Part shown: in pieces, positions 44,818 through 56,447 of the stretch
Layout: each line of letters opens with the position of its first letter
How positions within the stretch are numbered: the stretch's first letter is position 1
NCBI GenBank assembly: GCA_963971575.1
Contig: OZ020613.1
Location: forward strand, 49,098,250 to 49,162,249
From: Liopterus haemorrhoidalis
Lineage: Eukaryota > Arthropoda > Insecta > Coleoptera > Dytiscidae
DNA length: 64,000 bases
Direction: 5' to 3'
Notes under the pieces: model-generated
Seen by the model: only the letters and a program-made list of their open reading frames with translations
Database searches by the model: none
What the model was told of the DNA's origin: nothing
Position numbers and translations under genes: made by a program

Positions 44818-45250
44818 TCAGCGTTTCTCAACCGGAGGGCCGCGGCCCCCTAGGGGGCGGTGGAAGCTCGTCGGGGGGCCGCGAAGTCATACAAGATCGA
44901 AGGATGAAATTATAATAGAAAAACTCTCAATATTGCAAGATATATTCATAAATATATGACATTTATATTTATTAAAATATACCTTTTAAACATAAATAAA
45001 ATAAATTATACTTATTGTGACAACTAATTTAAACGGTTCGCGTTGGAGGTACTTCAAGTACTTTCAAAAAGGTACGACTTGAACGTGCAATATTTTTTGT
45101 TATGCTCCGAGCTACTGTTAACTAAAGGGTAAGGATGCGAAAATGTTCAAAATGGAAAGCAACTTTGAACACTTGTAAATAAAAATACTTGCAAGCCATT
45201 ATAGGTAACCATAACAGATATTAAAAACATGTTTATATAAAAATTGTTTC
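44818..45250 (+). mobile_element. hAT-like element end
   Basis: CAGCGTTTCTCAACCGGAGG matches the common hAT terminus CAGNGTTTCTCAACC, followed by GC-rich sequence and then AT-rich sequence. The other end is not found; probably truncated. Confidence 0.45.
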
Positions 45251-45476
45251 TTTTCAAAAGCTTTATTCAAATGTACCCAACACGCCATACGTTCATATAT
45301 AAAAAAATCGAAGTCGTCCTTGATATCCTGTACTTCCGGATTATTTCGGAAAAGTTAAATACTACCATCCAATTATTTGGGTAAACTCTGGTCACCAAAT
45401 TTTTTTCTCAGCTTGCTCACACATCGTCTTTTCGAGAAACATCGTGTTTCCTCTATTTTGATAGACCTTGTGATTC

Positions 45477-45479
<3 letters not shown>

Positions 45480-45510
<31 letters not shown>

Positions 45511-45520
45511 GTGTGTGTGT
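45480..45520. repeat. Compound microsatellite (CT)n(AT)n(GT)n
   Basis: Directly abuts the LTR end at 45518. Confidence 0.9.
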
Positions 45521-45875
45521 AGGATCCCACATCAGAATGGAGGGTGGACTGTGAGAATGTTAAAAACAATAAACACAACATTAAAATTAGTAGTTTAATG
45601 AACAGTATTTAAATACACTTAACAAATCTTATAACTCCACTTAGCAAATCTTATAAATATTCATCTACAAAACTAAAGTAACAACTTATATCTTGTATCT
45701 CATTAATACGTGTATTATTCAAAACGTTTTGCGGCCATCTTGTACGCGTCTCTTATTTAACTAACACCGATATTCCAAAATGAAACGTCACCTCCACCTC
45801 TCGCCTATTTCGTGTACTAACATCGTTTTCAGTTTAATTTTAAAATTTCTTTTATATCTTTACTTGCTTCCTACA
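45518..45875 (-). repeat. Solo 3' LTR of the truncated Gypsy
   Basis: Bounded by TGTAGGA at 45875 and TCCTACA at 45518 on the minus strand. No second copy in the window. Confidence 0.7.
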
Positions 45876-45890
45876 GTTCGGCCGTCCTGC

Positions 45891-47128
45891 TCAGCAATCC
45901 GACTCGGATTCGCTAGCACTAAGCTCACTCCACGCTTTTAAATATTCGGCGCAGGTCGTTGTTATTGCTGGTCCTTCGTGTGTACCAACTCTTTGTACAT
46001 TATATCTTTCGTTGGATTTTATTTTAGTAATCTCATAAGGTCCAAGGAATTTTTTTCTAACCTTCAGACCACTTCCAAATTGAGTGCGTTTTATGGCTAC
46101 CAGATCTCCAATTCTATATGTCTTTGGTTTTTTACGTCTCAAGTTGTAAGTTCGCCTGTTCTCCTCTTGTATTTTAATCAAATTCTCTTTACATTTCTTT
46201 CTTAATTCTTCCCTTTCTTCTTGAAATGTTTCGATTATTTCTTCTTCAATGTACTTCTGGATATTTGCGTTTTCCTTTGTTCTCATTTTTACTCCGGTTA
46301 ATAGTTCAAAGGGCGTTGTTTTTATGCTTCTTTGGTAGGTGTTGTTCAGTGCTTTTTGAACTTTTTCCACATGTTTGTACCATTTCGTGGGGTCATCTAA
46401 GCTCAGCTTAGTTAAGAGTGGCGTTATTATTTTGTGGATGCGTTCCACTTGCCCATTTCCTCTAGGTACGCCTGTTGTTATCAAGTAATGCTTGATAGAT
46501 TCTTCTTCACAGAATGCTTCGAATTCTTCGCCGGTGAAGGCAGTGCCTCGGTCGGTAATGACCTTGTCGGGGTTACCAAATATTGTCTGCACCTTCTGTA
46601 AACAAGATACAGTTTCATTCGCTTTGGTTGTTTTCGTCGGGAACAACCAGACGAATTTCGTGAAATCATCCACTATAGTGAGTATGTGGTTGTAATTTTT
46701 ATTAGTCGAGGGTAGTAGACCAAGATGATCAAGATGTAATGTCTGTAATGGTCCTTCGCCTTTAAGTAGAGGATGAAGATATCCCTCCTTTTTACCTTCT
46801 TTCCTGTTAGACAGAATACAAGGTATGCAGCAATTTATGAATCGTGTAATCTTCTCTTTTAGTTTCGGGATGTAAAATTCGGTGATGATTAACTCTTCAG
46901 TCTTCTTAATTCCAAAATGACCATTGTCATGGGCCATTCTTATGATTTCATTTTGGATTGGTTTTGGTATATCCAACAAGTCTCGACCATGCTCCACTTT
47001 GTATAGAATATTGTTTCTTACTACGTAATTTTCGTATTCTTCTGTTTGGAGTATCTTCTTAATTGCTGTCAGTTGTTCATCTTTATCTTGCGCATTCTTC
47101 AGCTTAGCTATCAGTCCATCGTATATAA
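45891..47128 (-). CDS. Gypsy integrase (partial pol)
   Basis: Inserts retroelement cDNA. The frame is open from about 47128 (LIAKLKNAQDKDEQLTAIKK). In order it shows the HHCC zinc-binding region (AHDNGHFGIKKTEEL...INCCIPC), the catalytic core with D in TLHLDHLG, D in ITDRGTAF and E in GNGQVERIHK, and a C-terminal barrel (YRIGDLVAIKR...LGPYEITKIKSNERYNV). It ends in an acidic tail before the LTR. No stop interrupts this part. The methionine at 46997 is internal, and RT and protease are missing upstream. The ORF is intact but orphaned from the element's front half. Confidence 0.85.
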
Positions 47129-47409
47129 GGAATACATTTCAACTATATATATATATTTACATAATTTTTATATTTTGTCAGTTTCGAGTGTTTTGGGTTT
47201 GAAGCGTATACATTTTTATATTTGCTACAAAAATTTCCTAGATTGAGTAACACTAAAATAAAAGATGGAATTTTTTGTTAATTCCGAAATAAGGAAAATT
47301 ATGCAGGGTAATTCTTTTTATTGCTATTATAATACACCAAGAAACCAACATGTTTATATCTGTTTTAATTAGTTCTTTTGCTTTTTGAATAATCAATTCT
47401 TATTTGCAG

Positions 47410-48089
47410 AAAGTGAAACGTCCAGTATTTCTGGTGGGGCTTCTGAGTTAAGAAGTACCAAGTTTAAACAAACCAAAACATCAAACCAGTGTAATATATG
47501 TAAGAAAAACTTTTCACGTGCTAATTATCTTGTTGAACACAAACGAATTCATTCTGAAGAGAAGTTATTCAAATGTGAGCTGTGCCATAAAGAATTTTCA
47601 CTGTCTACATCCTTCATTAGACACAAACGACTACATTCGGGAAAGAAACCATATAAATGTGATCAGTGTGATAAAGCATTTACACAAACAACTTGTCTCG
47701 CTAGACACAAACGAATGCATTCTGGGGAGAAACCATTTCAATGTGAGCAGTGTAATAAATCATTTGGTCAAAAAGGGACACTCATTGCACACAAACGAGT
47801 TCATTCTGGAGAGAAACCATTCAAATGTGATGAGTGTAATAAAGCATTTTCAAATGCATCATATCTGATTAGTCACCAACGAATACATTCTGAAGAATGG
47901 CCTATTAAATGTGAGCATTGTAATAAAGCATTTTCAAAGTCATCAGATCTAATTAGACATAATCTGCATCATACTGGGGAGAAACCATTCAAATGTGATC
48001 AATGTAATGTAGCATATACAAGGTCCTCAAATCTTATTCGACACAAACTAACACATTCTGGAGAAAAACCATTCATATGTAATCAGTAG
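47410..48089 (+). CDS. ZnF-5 terminal exon, 7 C2H2 fingers
   Basis: Probable nuclear DNA-binding protein, tandem paralog of ZnF-4. Acceptor TTTGCAG ends at 47409, phase-1 join (E-S-E-T-S-S-I-S-G-G). Seven complete fingers follow. Compared with ZnF-4 it lacks two central fingers (those with QSAQLIIH and DPSALIRH helices); remaining fingers align one to one. It ends PFICNQ and TAG at the same position as ZnF-4, inside a lost finger. Its sixth finger has HNLHH in place of HKLIH, keeping the last zinc ligand. Confidence 0.85.
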
Positions 48090-48330
48090 AATAAAGCATT
48101 TTCAGAGGCATCAAATCACATTAGTCACTAACAAATGCATTCTGCAGAAGAAAAAAAAAAGAATTTCATAAGTGGACACTGTAACGAGTCATTTCAGGCA
48201 AAGTAAAGTCTAGTAAACGCAAACGAAAGTATTCAAATATGATGAGTAATAAAGCTTAAGATGGTATCATAATAACAAGTTTATTAAAAGAGTATACATA
48301 TATACCTGAAAGGACTAAGCATAGGGATAT

Positions 48331-49464
48331 ACAAGGTTTGTTTGAAACGCCACACCTCGAATAATTCCTTTATTTTAAGAGATACAAAAAATTCTTCAAA
48401 TGAAAAGTTAAACTAGATAAAAGGGCCCACTTAAGGACTCTAATAAGAATTCCGCATCATTTCCGGTTTCAGCGGAAATTGTTTCAACTTTTTATCTAGC
48501 ATAGGGAATCGGTACTTTAATTTTATTTTCTTGAAAGTACATTAAATCAGCTTTACAAGGATATCAAAATATCATACTTTAATTTTAACCATTTTAAAAT
48601 GACGACCATTTATTTACAAAATAATAAATAACATAAAAATCGTAGAAACTAAATTATAAATACAACATTTTGTAACTAGGAAATAAAATAAAACAAAATA
48701 TGACTTAAGTTTGTAATAAACTAAGGAAAATTTACAAATGTTCAGTATGACCTCCGTTGTTATCCACACATTTTCTCATTCATAATAAAAACTGTTCCAT
48801 TACATTTATAATGGTATACTCTTGAATTTCCCTGATGGCGGTTCTTACCCTATGTTCTAAGTCTTCTGACCTTTACCTTCAGGATACCTTTCTTGGTAGA
48901 GTTGCTGGGCCCTAACTGAATTTATTTGATATTCCCCGAATTTCAGAACCATATCTGTCATTTTTTCATTTGAATAACGTACGTAAGCTATAATTACAAA
49001 CGATTTGATTATATCACCTTTAATATCAATCTCGTACTAACAGGAAAGAGAAATTGCAGGTTTTATTTGGTTTTATTATCTAACATCATTTTCAAAGCTT
49101 GCTATGTTTAACTTTGTACGATTTATGTTATTTATTATTTTGTAAATAAATAGTCGCCATTTTGAAATGTTAAAATTAAAGTATGATATTTTGATATCTT
49201 TGTAAAGCTGATTTAATGTACTTTCAAGAAAAAAATAATAATAAATAAAGTACCGATTTCCTATGCTAGATAAAAAGTTGAAACAATTTCCGTTGAAACC
49301 GGAAGTGATGCAGAATTCTTATTATAGTCCTTAAGTGGGCCCATTTGTCCCACTTAAGGACTAGTGGGCCCATTTGTCTAGTTTAACTTTTCTTGTGAAG
49401 ATTTTTTTGTGTCTCTTAAAATAAAGGAGTTATTCGAGGTGCGGCGTTTCAAACAAACACCCTG
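48331..49464. mobile_element. Fold-back transposon derivative with DUF4817-like remnant
   Basis: Long inverted arms (about 48331-48640 and 49130-49464; outer TTTGTTTGAAACGCC) surround minus-strand transposase scraps. One reads YSNEKMTDMVLKFGEYQINS then VRAQQLYQERYPEGK (about 48980-48880), as in the DUF4817 helix-turn-helix. The other is CVDNNGGHTEHL (about 48765-48730), the usual end of that region. It lies in the ZnF-5 3' UTR. TATACCTGAAAGGACTARGC lies at both outer sides (48301 and 49465). Confidence 0.7.
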
Positions 49465-49551
49465 TATACCTGAAAGGACTAGGCATATGTAGTTCTAGGA
49501 ACTGTTGAAAACTTTAAGAGTTTATTTTTTATGTATTTTTGTATTATCTGT

Positions 49552-49557
49552 TAATAA
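49552..49557 (+). terminator. Polyadenylation signal of ZnF-5
   Basis: AATAAA in sequence homologous to the ZnF-4 3' end, displaced from the stop codon by the fold-back insertion. Confidence 0.45.
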
Positions 49558-49629
49558 AGGTAATTCATTTAGAAGATTACGGACGTTTTTGTATTTATTT
49601 ATGATTTTTATGTAATGGTAATATAACTA

Positions 49630-49870
49630 CGTTTTTTACCGACCGTCGCATATAGAGGCGAGGTATTGTAATTATATAATTTTTGACTCTTCGAGATTTT
49701 TACAAATAAGCATGAAATAGGTTTTTGGTAACACGAATTAACTGTTTTTAGCATAATATCTGTCTGTAGACATGTGTAGAACAAATTCGGTTGAACGGAT
49801 TTTTAAGAAATTTAATTTTTAAGTTTCTAACGTCAATATCACAATTTGATCAACTTTTGGTACAAATCCG
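49630..49870. repeat. Dispersed repeat (TTTTTTACCGACCG type)
   Basis: Second copy of the repeat at 39605-39870, downstream of the duplicate gene. Confidence 0.6.
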
Positions 49871-49969
49871 TTTACCAGAATGCATAGTTTACTGTTGTCA
49901 CTTGTATGTGTTTCATGAATTTCGCAACAGAAATATTCAGAAAAAATGTATTAAATAAAAGTTGATTTA

Positions 49970-50653
49970 CGAGGGTCGTCTCAAAAGTAAGTTACACTAT
50001 TTTTTTTAATCCGTGTGGTTGGCGGGAAAAGTCTGGGAGTCTCAGGGAATTTGCGTCTGGGTGTAGTGACAGCACTGTAAAATTTCTATGAGCGTGTGTC
50101 GATCGATCCGGCAGTCAGGCTCCAGCCACTATGGAGAGACCACTTGCTCTTACCACCGATTGCGAAGTTCGTGCTGTTATTTGTTTTTTGACGGCAAAAA
50201 ATAAAAATGCTAGTGAAATTCATCGCGTGTTGTGTAGTATTTATGGTGAAGATGTTATGTCAAGGCCAATGGTTTCTCGTTGGCGCCAATCATTCATTGA
50301 AGGGAGAAACCATTACACGATGAAGAACGAAGCGGTTGCCCCTCCACTTCTCGCACCTCGACTGTTGTCGAGGATGTTCAAAAGGTCATTGACACTGTAG
50401 CATGTACATCAGTTGCATTATTATTTTTTGCCGTCAAAAAACGAATAACACCACGAACTTCGCAATCGGTGGTAGGAGCAAGTGGAGTCTCCGTAGTGGC
50501 TGGAGCCTGACTGCCGGATCGATCTACGCACGCCCATAGAACTTTTACAGTGCTGCCACTACACCCAGACGGAAATCCCTGAGACTCCCAGACATTTCCC
50601 GCCAACCACATGGATTAAAAAAATAGTGTAACTTACTTTTGAGACGACCCTCG
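49970..50653. mobile_element. Palindromic mariner-type derivative
   Basis: TIR CGAGGGTCGTCTCAAAAGTA at both ends, flanked by TA. The right 245 bp are an inverted copy of the left transposon start: the same 5' leader and the codons ALTTDCEVRAVICFLTAKN on each side, facing each other. The left arm extends further into a transposase N-terminus (GEDVMSRPMVSRWRQSFIEG, with HTH character). No catalytic domain. The ORFs at 50131-50400 (+) and 50611-50378 (-) are these two arms. Confidence 0.8.
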
Positions 50654-50655
50654 TA

Positions 50656-51523
50656 CAAGTTATAACTATCAATTTTTATTACGACATTTTGATACGACTC
50701 ATAAATTTTTATAACTTTTTATATTTTTGAGTTGTTTATCTGCTATTTAAATATCTATTTTGACATACACGTAGTGACGTTTCCATAATCACGAGAAATT
50801 ATAAATACGTTTCATTAAATTGTCAACGTTATTATCTTTTCAATCATAATTTGTGTTGAAAAGTAATTTGTTTAAGAACTTTGTGATGACGGTCGATTCT
50901 GTAGTGGCCACAGCTAGTATTTACAACTGTGGTTATAATCATCATCGGTGCGACAGCCCGAGACGAACCTTGGCCTTCTGTTTCCAGATTTTGTGATCAT
51001 ATCTTCAACCTGTATGCATTCAGGAGTAATATGGTCATTTTTTTTTTTTTTTTTTTTCTATCGCGCACATAAAATCTACAGTTTAAGCTTGTTGCGAACA
51101 GCTAAGCAACGCCTTTAATTTGTATATTTTTGTGAAAAAACAGGACTGAACCTATAGACGGGGGTTCAGTCCTGTTTTTTGTCCCTTGTTAGCAGTCAAC
51201 GGCAGGAACAAATGCATTAGCGCTTGCGGCCATCGGCTTACGTAGTTATAATCACTACTGTTATTTCTTTGTAGGGGAGTCCAACTTTCTCCAGCTTATT
51301 TTCTTAGGCAGCTTCATTTTTAATCTATATTCTTTGGTTGTTCCGTATTTACTTCAGTCGTGAATTAGTGTTTAGGATCTTTTATATAGGACTTTGGAGT
51401 GATATTTCGGCAGTTATATATATAAAAAATGTATTTAACAACCCCAGAGCTGCAGAGATTATTTTATATATAATTTAAATCATGGTTGGCTAATTAATTT
51501 AAAATATAGTAATATATTTGAAA
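50656..51523. other. Spacer with one perfect hairpin
   Basis: AT-rich with a T-run at 51038-51058. The notable feature is the hairpin at 51135-51180. No gene recognised. Confidence 0.4.
51135..51180. repeat. Perfect 18-bp hairpin
   Basis: AAAAAACAGGACTGAACC (51135-51152) pairs exactly with 51163-51180 around a 10-nt loop. Function unknown. Confidence 0.8.
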
Positions 51524-51958
51524 GTACTATACTCTATTTTTTTAAAGAACGAAGGAGATGGCGCTGCGAGCGCGGCCGGTTTCACACTACATCAAATTAA
51601 ATTTTTCGGTAAATTCAAATTCAGATCTAATTAGACATAAACTCGTAAGTTATAATTATAAATAATAGCATATTAAGAATATGCTATTATTCTTAATTAA
51701 ACATTATCTTAACATATACCTCCGTTTTACTTATTAGAAATAATAGGTATTAATATATTCACTGTAAACTTAGTTTGTACGCCTATGTTTACAAATTTGG
51801 GTTAAAATAAATAGAGACATATAGAATAAGTTGGGACAGACATCTATTTTTCTACAGTGTAAACTTTTCCATGTTCTTACCCAATTAAAAACAAGATCGA
51901 AATAGCTCCTATCTTGCCCACACTCCGTTCTTTAAAAAAAAATGAAGTATAGAGTATT
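51524..51958. mobile_element. MITE with TACTCTAT...AAAGAACG ends
   Basis: Left TACTATACTCTATTTTTTTA and AAGAACG, right end inverted with a small insertion. It contains a fragment identical to ZnF-4 coding sequence (51621-51643) and a perfect palindrome (AATAATAGCATATT, 51661-51691). Confidence 0.55.
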
Positions 51959-52132
51959 TTACTTACTTTGAGGTCTTCTTATGTAGTTTGTTTTTGGATC
52001 CACGAGTTTTCGACCTCGAGAACATCTGTTGAAAAACCTGGGAGAAAAGCTAAATGCAATATTTTTTTTTAAGACTACACGTCATTGTTAAGTTTACGAT
52101 CATATGGAGTATCCAAGTTCGTAATTTGCAGC

Positions 52133-52466
52133 TATAGTGCATTCAAAGGTGAGTTTGCAGTACAGGGCATATGGAGTAGTTCTTTTTCATACTCTCTAAT
52201 GGGTTTACACAATGACACTATCCTTTTCTTGCTTGTCGACGTTGCCAGCTCTGAAACGCGCTGATCTCTGAAGACGCAGTATTCTACAAATGGTCATTTG
52301 TTTTTGTTGACTGTTATTTTGAGTTTTATAAGAGTTGATTTTTGTAAAACATACGAATTTTTCATATTATTATAATTGACACATTTGACACTTTTACAAC
52401 ATTTGGCAACACCGCTCCCATTTTCCATAAGAGCTATACTGCAAACTTACCTTCGAACGCACTATA
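52133..52466. mobile_element. Intact TATAGTGCG MITE
   Basis: Inverted ends TATAGTGCATTCAAAGGTGA (left) and TATAGTGCGTTCGAAGGTAA (complement of right), about 334 bp, non-coding. Reference copy for 24517-25666 and 40085-40373. Confidence 0.75.
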
Positions 52467-52859
52467 AAACAATGCTAGAGGTAAACATGATAAAATTAAC
52501 CAACTTTTTTTTTTGGTTCTTCTCAATGTGAAAAAATTGGAATGTATCCCTATGGTTTACGTGAATTCATTCGCGTGGTTCTTCTGCTGTGCTGTACTCC
52601 ATTTTCGGATTTGCGGCGTCAGTTCTCATACGTTTTATGTAAGTCATGCACCTTTCCGCATTTGTGTCTGCCACATTTTTGGATTCATTAGGATTTCTGC
52701 TTGGCTTCTCGACGAGTATATTCAGAGATTGTGAAATATTTAAAAAATATCAACATTCTAATCAATTTCACTTCTAATATCTTAAATCGACAGATCATGA
52801 CGTTAGCTTTCGTTTGAGATGAATTTCGACGTAGTAGTGCTTCACAATCCCGAGATATA

Positions 52860-54214
52860 CTGATTTGAAGTTTGTGCGGTGCAGCGAAAAGTACCCAAAA
52901 CACTGTCCCGCTTTTCGCAGCAAGAGAACTCAGTATCACTAACGAGTGTTTATTCCTTCAGCTATCAAAAGAAATTATTAGACCCAACTCGTAACGCTCC
53001 TCAACTTTCCGTATTGGCACCTCATACTGCTTTGAATTTAAAGACGTATTCAGGTAAAAAAGTAAAATTTAATTCGACTTTATTTTATACTTAAAAAAAA
53101 TTATATAAAGTATATTATAACTTGCAGAGGATTTTTTTTGCCAGTGTGTTTATTAAAATTGCACCCGTTCGTGCTGATCAAGTGTATTCCCCGACGATGA
53201 GGTTAGAATTAGCGCCACAGTTAAAAATAGTATTATAACAGCAAAGTTAACATATATGCAGAGCCGTGCCAAACAATTTTGACGTCTGAGGCAAACCATA
53301 CTAACGGCGCTCCGCATGGTCTGCTTTTATTTATTCTGTAGTATGCTCTCAAAAAAAAAAATTTTTTTTTTAAAAATAACGTTTCTTATTAATATAAGAT
53401 GGCGTGGCAAAAAAAAAAAAAAACAATTTCTGTTTATTTGTCGAGATTCACGAAATAACGACAGAACATATGTTTACGTAATTTGGTATAATGACAGAGA
53501 AAAATCAGGAATCGAACATAGGCCGTGTTTAGGCCAGAAACACCTTTTGTCATGCCTGCGTAGGTAAACAAGCGCCTAGGGCAAGAATGGGTTTTGCGCC
53601 CCTTGGTGAGTAATCTTGATCACCATTAAAGTAATTTTATTGTGCTGTAGATATACATAAAATCTTACATTTATAAGCATAAAAAAATAAACATGAATTT
53701 CACTGTATATAAATACTATTACAAAGTTTTCATTGAAATTACACAAGATGCTTAGAGATGTTTTAATTTTTTTAGTATAATAATACATAGATGCATCTTA
53801 GGCAACCAACATCAAACATTTTTCAAAATTACCACTTCTGGTTGTTACGCAGCTCTTAAGTCTATGCGGCCATACGCCAATATAATTACAAAGGGTTTCT
53901 TGAAATGATGATGAAAATTAAAGAGGCTTTCAACCGCCAGAGCGACATTGTGTATGCTACAAGTTCACGAGAACCTTGTGAGAAAGCGCTGTATTATGCA
54001 GCTGTACTTGGGGACCGTGCACGTCTTGATGTGTTGTTATATGACAAACACCTACATTTCGGAATATTTCTTATCTCATTTTATGGTTTATTGTTCATCC
54101 AGACAGCCTTAGTTCTATGTAGCTCGACCATTTCATAATGTTCTATGCACGTCGGTTCTACGGATGGTGGTTCCACATACAGGAAAGAGCAGGGCTGTCG
54201 CTAGACGTTAGTGT
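52860..54214. repeat. Segmental-duplication unit, 3' flank of ZnF-6
   Basis: Homologous along its length to 58750-60385 (e.g. ACTGTCCCGCTTTTCGCAGC, TTGCAGAGGATTTTTTTTGC, GACGTCTGAGGCAAACCATA). The short open frame at 53905-54138 has a faint ankyrin-like EKALYYAAVLGDRARLDVLL, but its duplicate is broken, so I do not call a gene. A minus-strand AATAAA for ZnF-6 lies at 54092-54087. Confidence 0.65.
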
Positions 54215-55287
54215 TCAACCCGTCTCACATTTAATAAATTTCTCACCAATATGTATTTGTTTGTGTCTATGGAGGGCTGATGACCGTGAAAATGAATTAT
54301 CACAATGATCACATTTGAAGGGTTTCTCTCCAGAGTGTATTCGTTTGTGAGTAATGAGATTTGATGACTCTGAAAATGCTTTATTACACTGATCACATTT
54401 GAAAGGTTTCTCTCCAGAATGTATTCGTTTGTGTTTAGTGAGGCTTGTTGACTTTGAAAATGCTTTATTACACTGACCACATTTATAGGGTCTCTCTCCA
54501 GAGTGTACTCGCTTGTGAATAATGAGATTTGATGCATCTGAACATGCTTTATCACACTGATCACATTTGTAGGGTCTCTCTCCAGAGTGTACTCGCTTGT
54601 GAATAATGAGATTTGATGCATCTGAACATGCTTTATCACATTGATTACATTTGAAAGGTCTCTCGCCAGAATGTATAATTTTGTGTCTAATAAGATGTGA
54701 CATCACAGGAAATGCTTTATCACACTGATCACATTTAAAAGGTCTCTCACCAGTATGTATTTGTTTGTGTCTACAGAGGGCCGATGACTGTGAAAATGCT
54801 TTATCACATTGATCACATTTAAATGGTCTCTCTCCAGAATGTATACGTTTGTGTCTACTAAGATTTGATGCATCTGAAAATGCTTTAACACATTGATTAC
54901 AGCTAAAAGGTTTCTCTCCAGAATGTATGCGTTTATGACAAATGAGATGTACTAATTGTGAATATGCTTTATCACACTGATCACATTTAAATGGTCTCTC
55001 TCCAGAATGTATTAGTTTGTGTTTAATGAGACTTGATGGCGCTGGAAATGTTTTATCACAATGATCACATTTGAATGGTCTTTCACAAGAATGTATACGT
55101 TTGTGCTTCCTTAGTTTTGATAAGTTTGAATATACTTTATCACACTGATCGCATATGAAGGGTTTCTCTTCAGAATGTATTGGTTTGTGTGGAATGAGAT
55201 GTGCTGACATTGTTGTGGGTTGTTCACTCTTATTAATGTTCAAAGGGTTGAAATCGTAATCTGATTCACTGAAAGATGTTCCTCTAC
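54215..55287 (-). CDS. ZnF-6 terminal exon, 11 C2H2 fingers
   Basis: Probable nuclear DNA-binding protein. Minus-strand acceptor TTTGTTTGCAG ends at 55288; phase-1 join (G-R-G-T-S-F-S-E). A linker and a decayed unit (SAHLIPHKPIH) precede eleven complete fingers, the most in the window. Linkers switch between SGEKPF and SGERPF. Fingers 7 and 8 are a fresh 84-bp tandem duplication; both read CDKACSDASNLIIHKRVH, with C in place of the conserved F. The last finger is followed by IGEKFIKCETG, as in ZnF-7. Confidence 0.88.
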
Positions 55288-55809
55288 CTGCAAACAAACT
55301 TTCATTTATTAATAATGCAAAAATTCTGTTGCTCTAATAAAGTTTTCCTACGACTACTATGGAATTCATATTTAAATGGGTATAAAGGTTGAAGGAGAAT
55401 ATTGAAGCCATCAATACTTTGCCGTTGATGTCGTACTTTTTTCAGAAAATCCACAACAAATCTGGGAGTGTGAAATCAACAAGTGGGGGGAGTGTGACAT
55501 GGACCAACCCCATGTTATTCAATAGACGAAGAGGACGATCACGCAAATAACTGTGAGTTCACAAATGAGGACGTTGCGTAAGGGGGGAGTGTGACAGTAT
55601 GCGCCCTGCTGATGGATGATGTCGTAGAGTTTATATACAATTTTTTGTGTTTTATTTCTTTGCTCTAAAGTTATTATTGTTAAAACCATTAATAATGTTC
55701 GAATCCATAAATATATGAACAAAATTCATTTTGTTACACTATCACCATTGTATACCCCATTAATTACCACATTAATAACAATGTTATTAATAAAATTATA
55801 TTTACTGAC

Positions 55810-55959
55810 CGGTGTTTGTAAAAGCTGTACTCTCTAGTTCATCTCTTTCATATTTAATAGTGTCTGCAGGTTCAGACTTGATGTCAATCTCCTCGGTAAT
55901 GATAGTGTTTGATTTGGTGTAAGAGCGATACCTATCGTCTGTAGCTCCATCTCTGGTTT
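55810..55959 (-). CDS. ZnF-6 leader exon C
   Basis: Minus strand; acceptor TTATTGCAG, donor GTCAGT; phase 1. Peptide ETRDGATDDRYRSYTKSN, then NTIITEEIDIKSEPADTIKY. IKSE motif after a TIITEE stretch. Confidence 0.82.
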
Positions 55960-56151
55960 CTGCAATAACGAACAGAATAAAATCAAAGAATAGTCATATA
56001 ATGTAAACAGATTAAAATCATATAATGAAAAATATAGCCCTAGTGTATACCAACTCAGAACCTGTAACTTCTATAGACAACTGAAAGACTTTGTTTTGAG
56101 CCCACCATAAACATTAATTAATATAACATGAATAAAACTAGCTCTACAGAC

Positions 56152-56286
56152 CAGTGTTTGCGACAGCTGCACTCTCTAATTCATCTCCTTCACATTCACT
56201 GGTGTCCACAGGTTCAGACTTTATGTAAATCTCTTCTATGTTGGTATTACTATGATAAATGTCGTCTGTAACTCGAATTGGGATTC
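56152..56286 (-). CDS. ZnF-6 leader exon B
   Basis: Minus strand; acceptor TTATTGCAG, donor GTCTGT; phase 1. Peptide GIPIRVTDDIYHSNTNIEEI continues YIKSEPVDTSECEGDELE. Confidence 0.82.
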
Positions 56287-56447
56287 CTGCAATAAACGCA
56301 GCACTATGATATATAAAAAATTACTAATTATAAAGATATATATTATAAAGCATTGCTGAAGTTCGTCTGAAATAAACTTAAATGGGATGATAAAATAGTG
56401 AAAACAGTATTAAGAGTGAGGTAGTTATAGCTGTGCTTATTAATAAT

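Larger units (their letters stand above)
45518..47128 (-). mobile_element. Gypsy-type retrotransposon, 3' half
   Basis: Minus strand: end of pol (integrase) followed 15 bp later by one LTR (45875-45518, TGTAGGA...TCCTACA). Everything before the integrase is absent, so this is a 5'-truncated copy in ZnF-5 intron 2. Confidence 0.8.

Noticed and set aside
46481..46695. Small frames overlapping the integrase
   Set aside because: Complements and shifted frames of the Gypsy integrase at 45891-47128.
52513..52734. A hydrophobic 73-residue protein
   Set aside because: No signal beyond open length; not conserved in the duplicated unit.
53905..54138. An ankyrin-like small gene
   Set aside because: Only one weak ankyrin-like stretch, and the homologous segment near 59800-60280 is interrupted and has changed residues.
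54215..55287. Regular 84-bp repeats resembling a CRISPR or satellite array
   Set aside because: Each unit encodes a C2H2 finger with its linker; the spacing is protein-driven.
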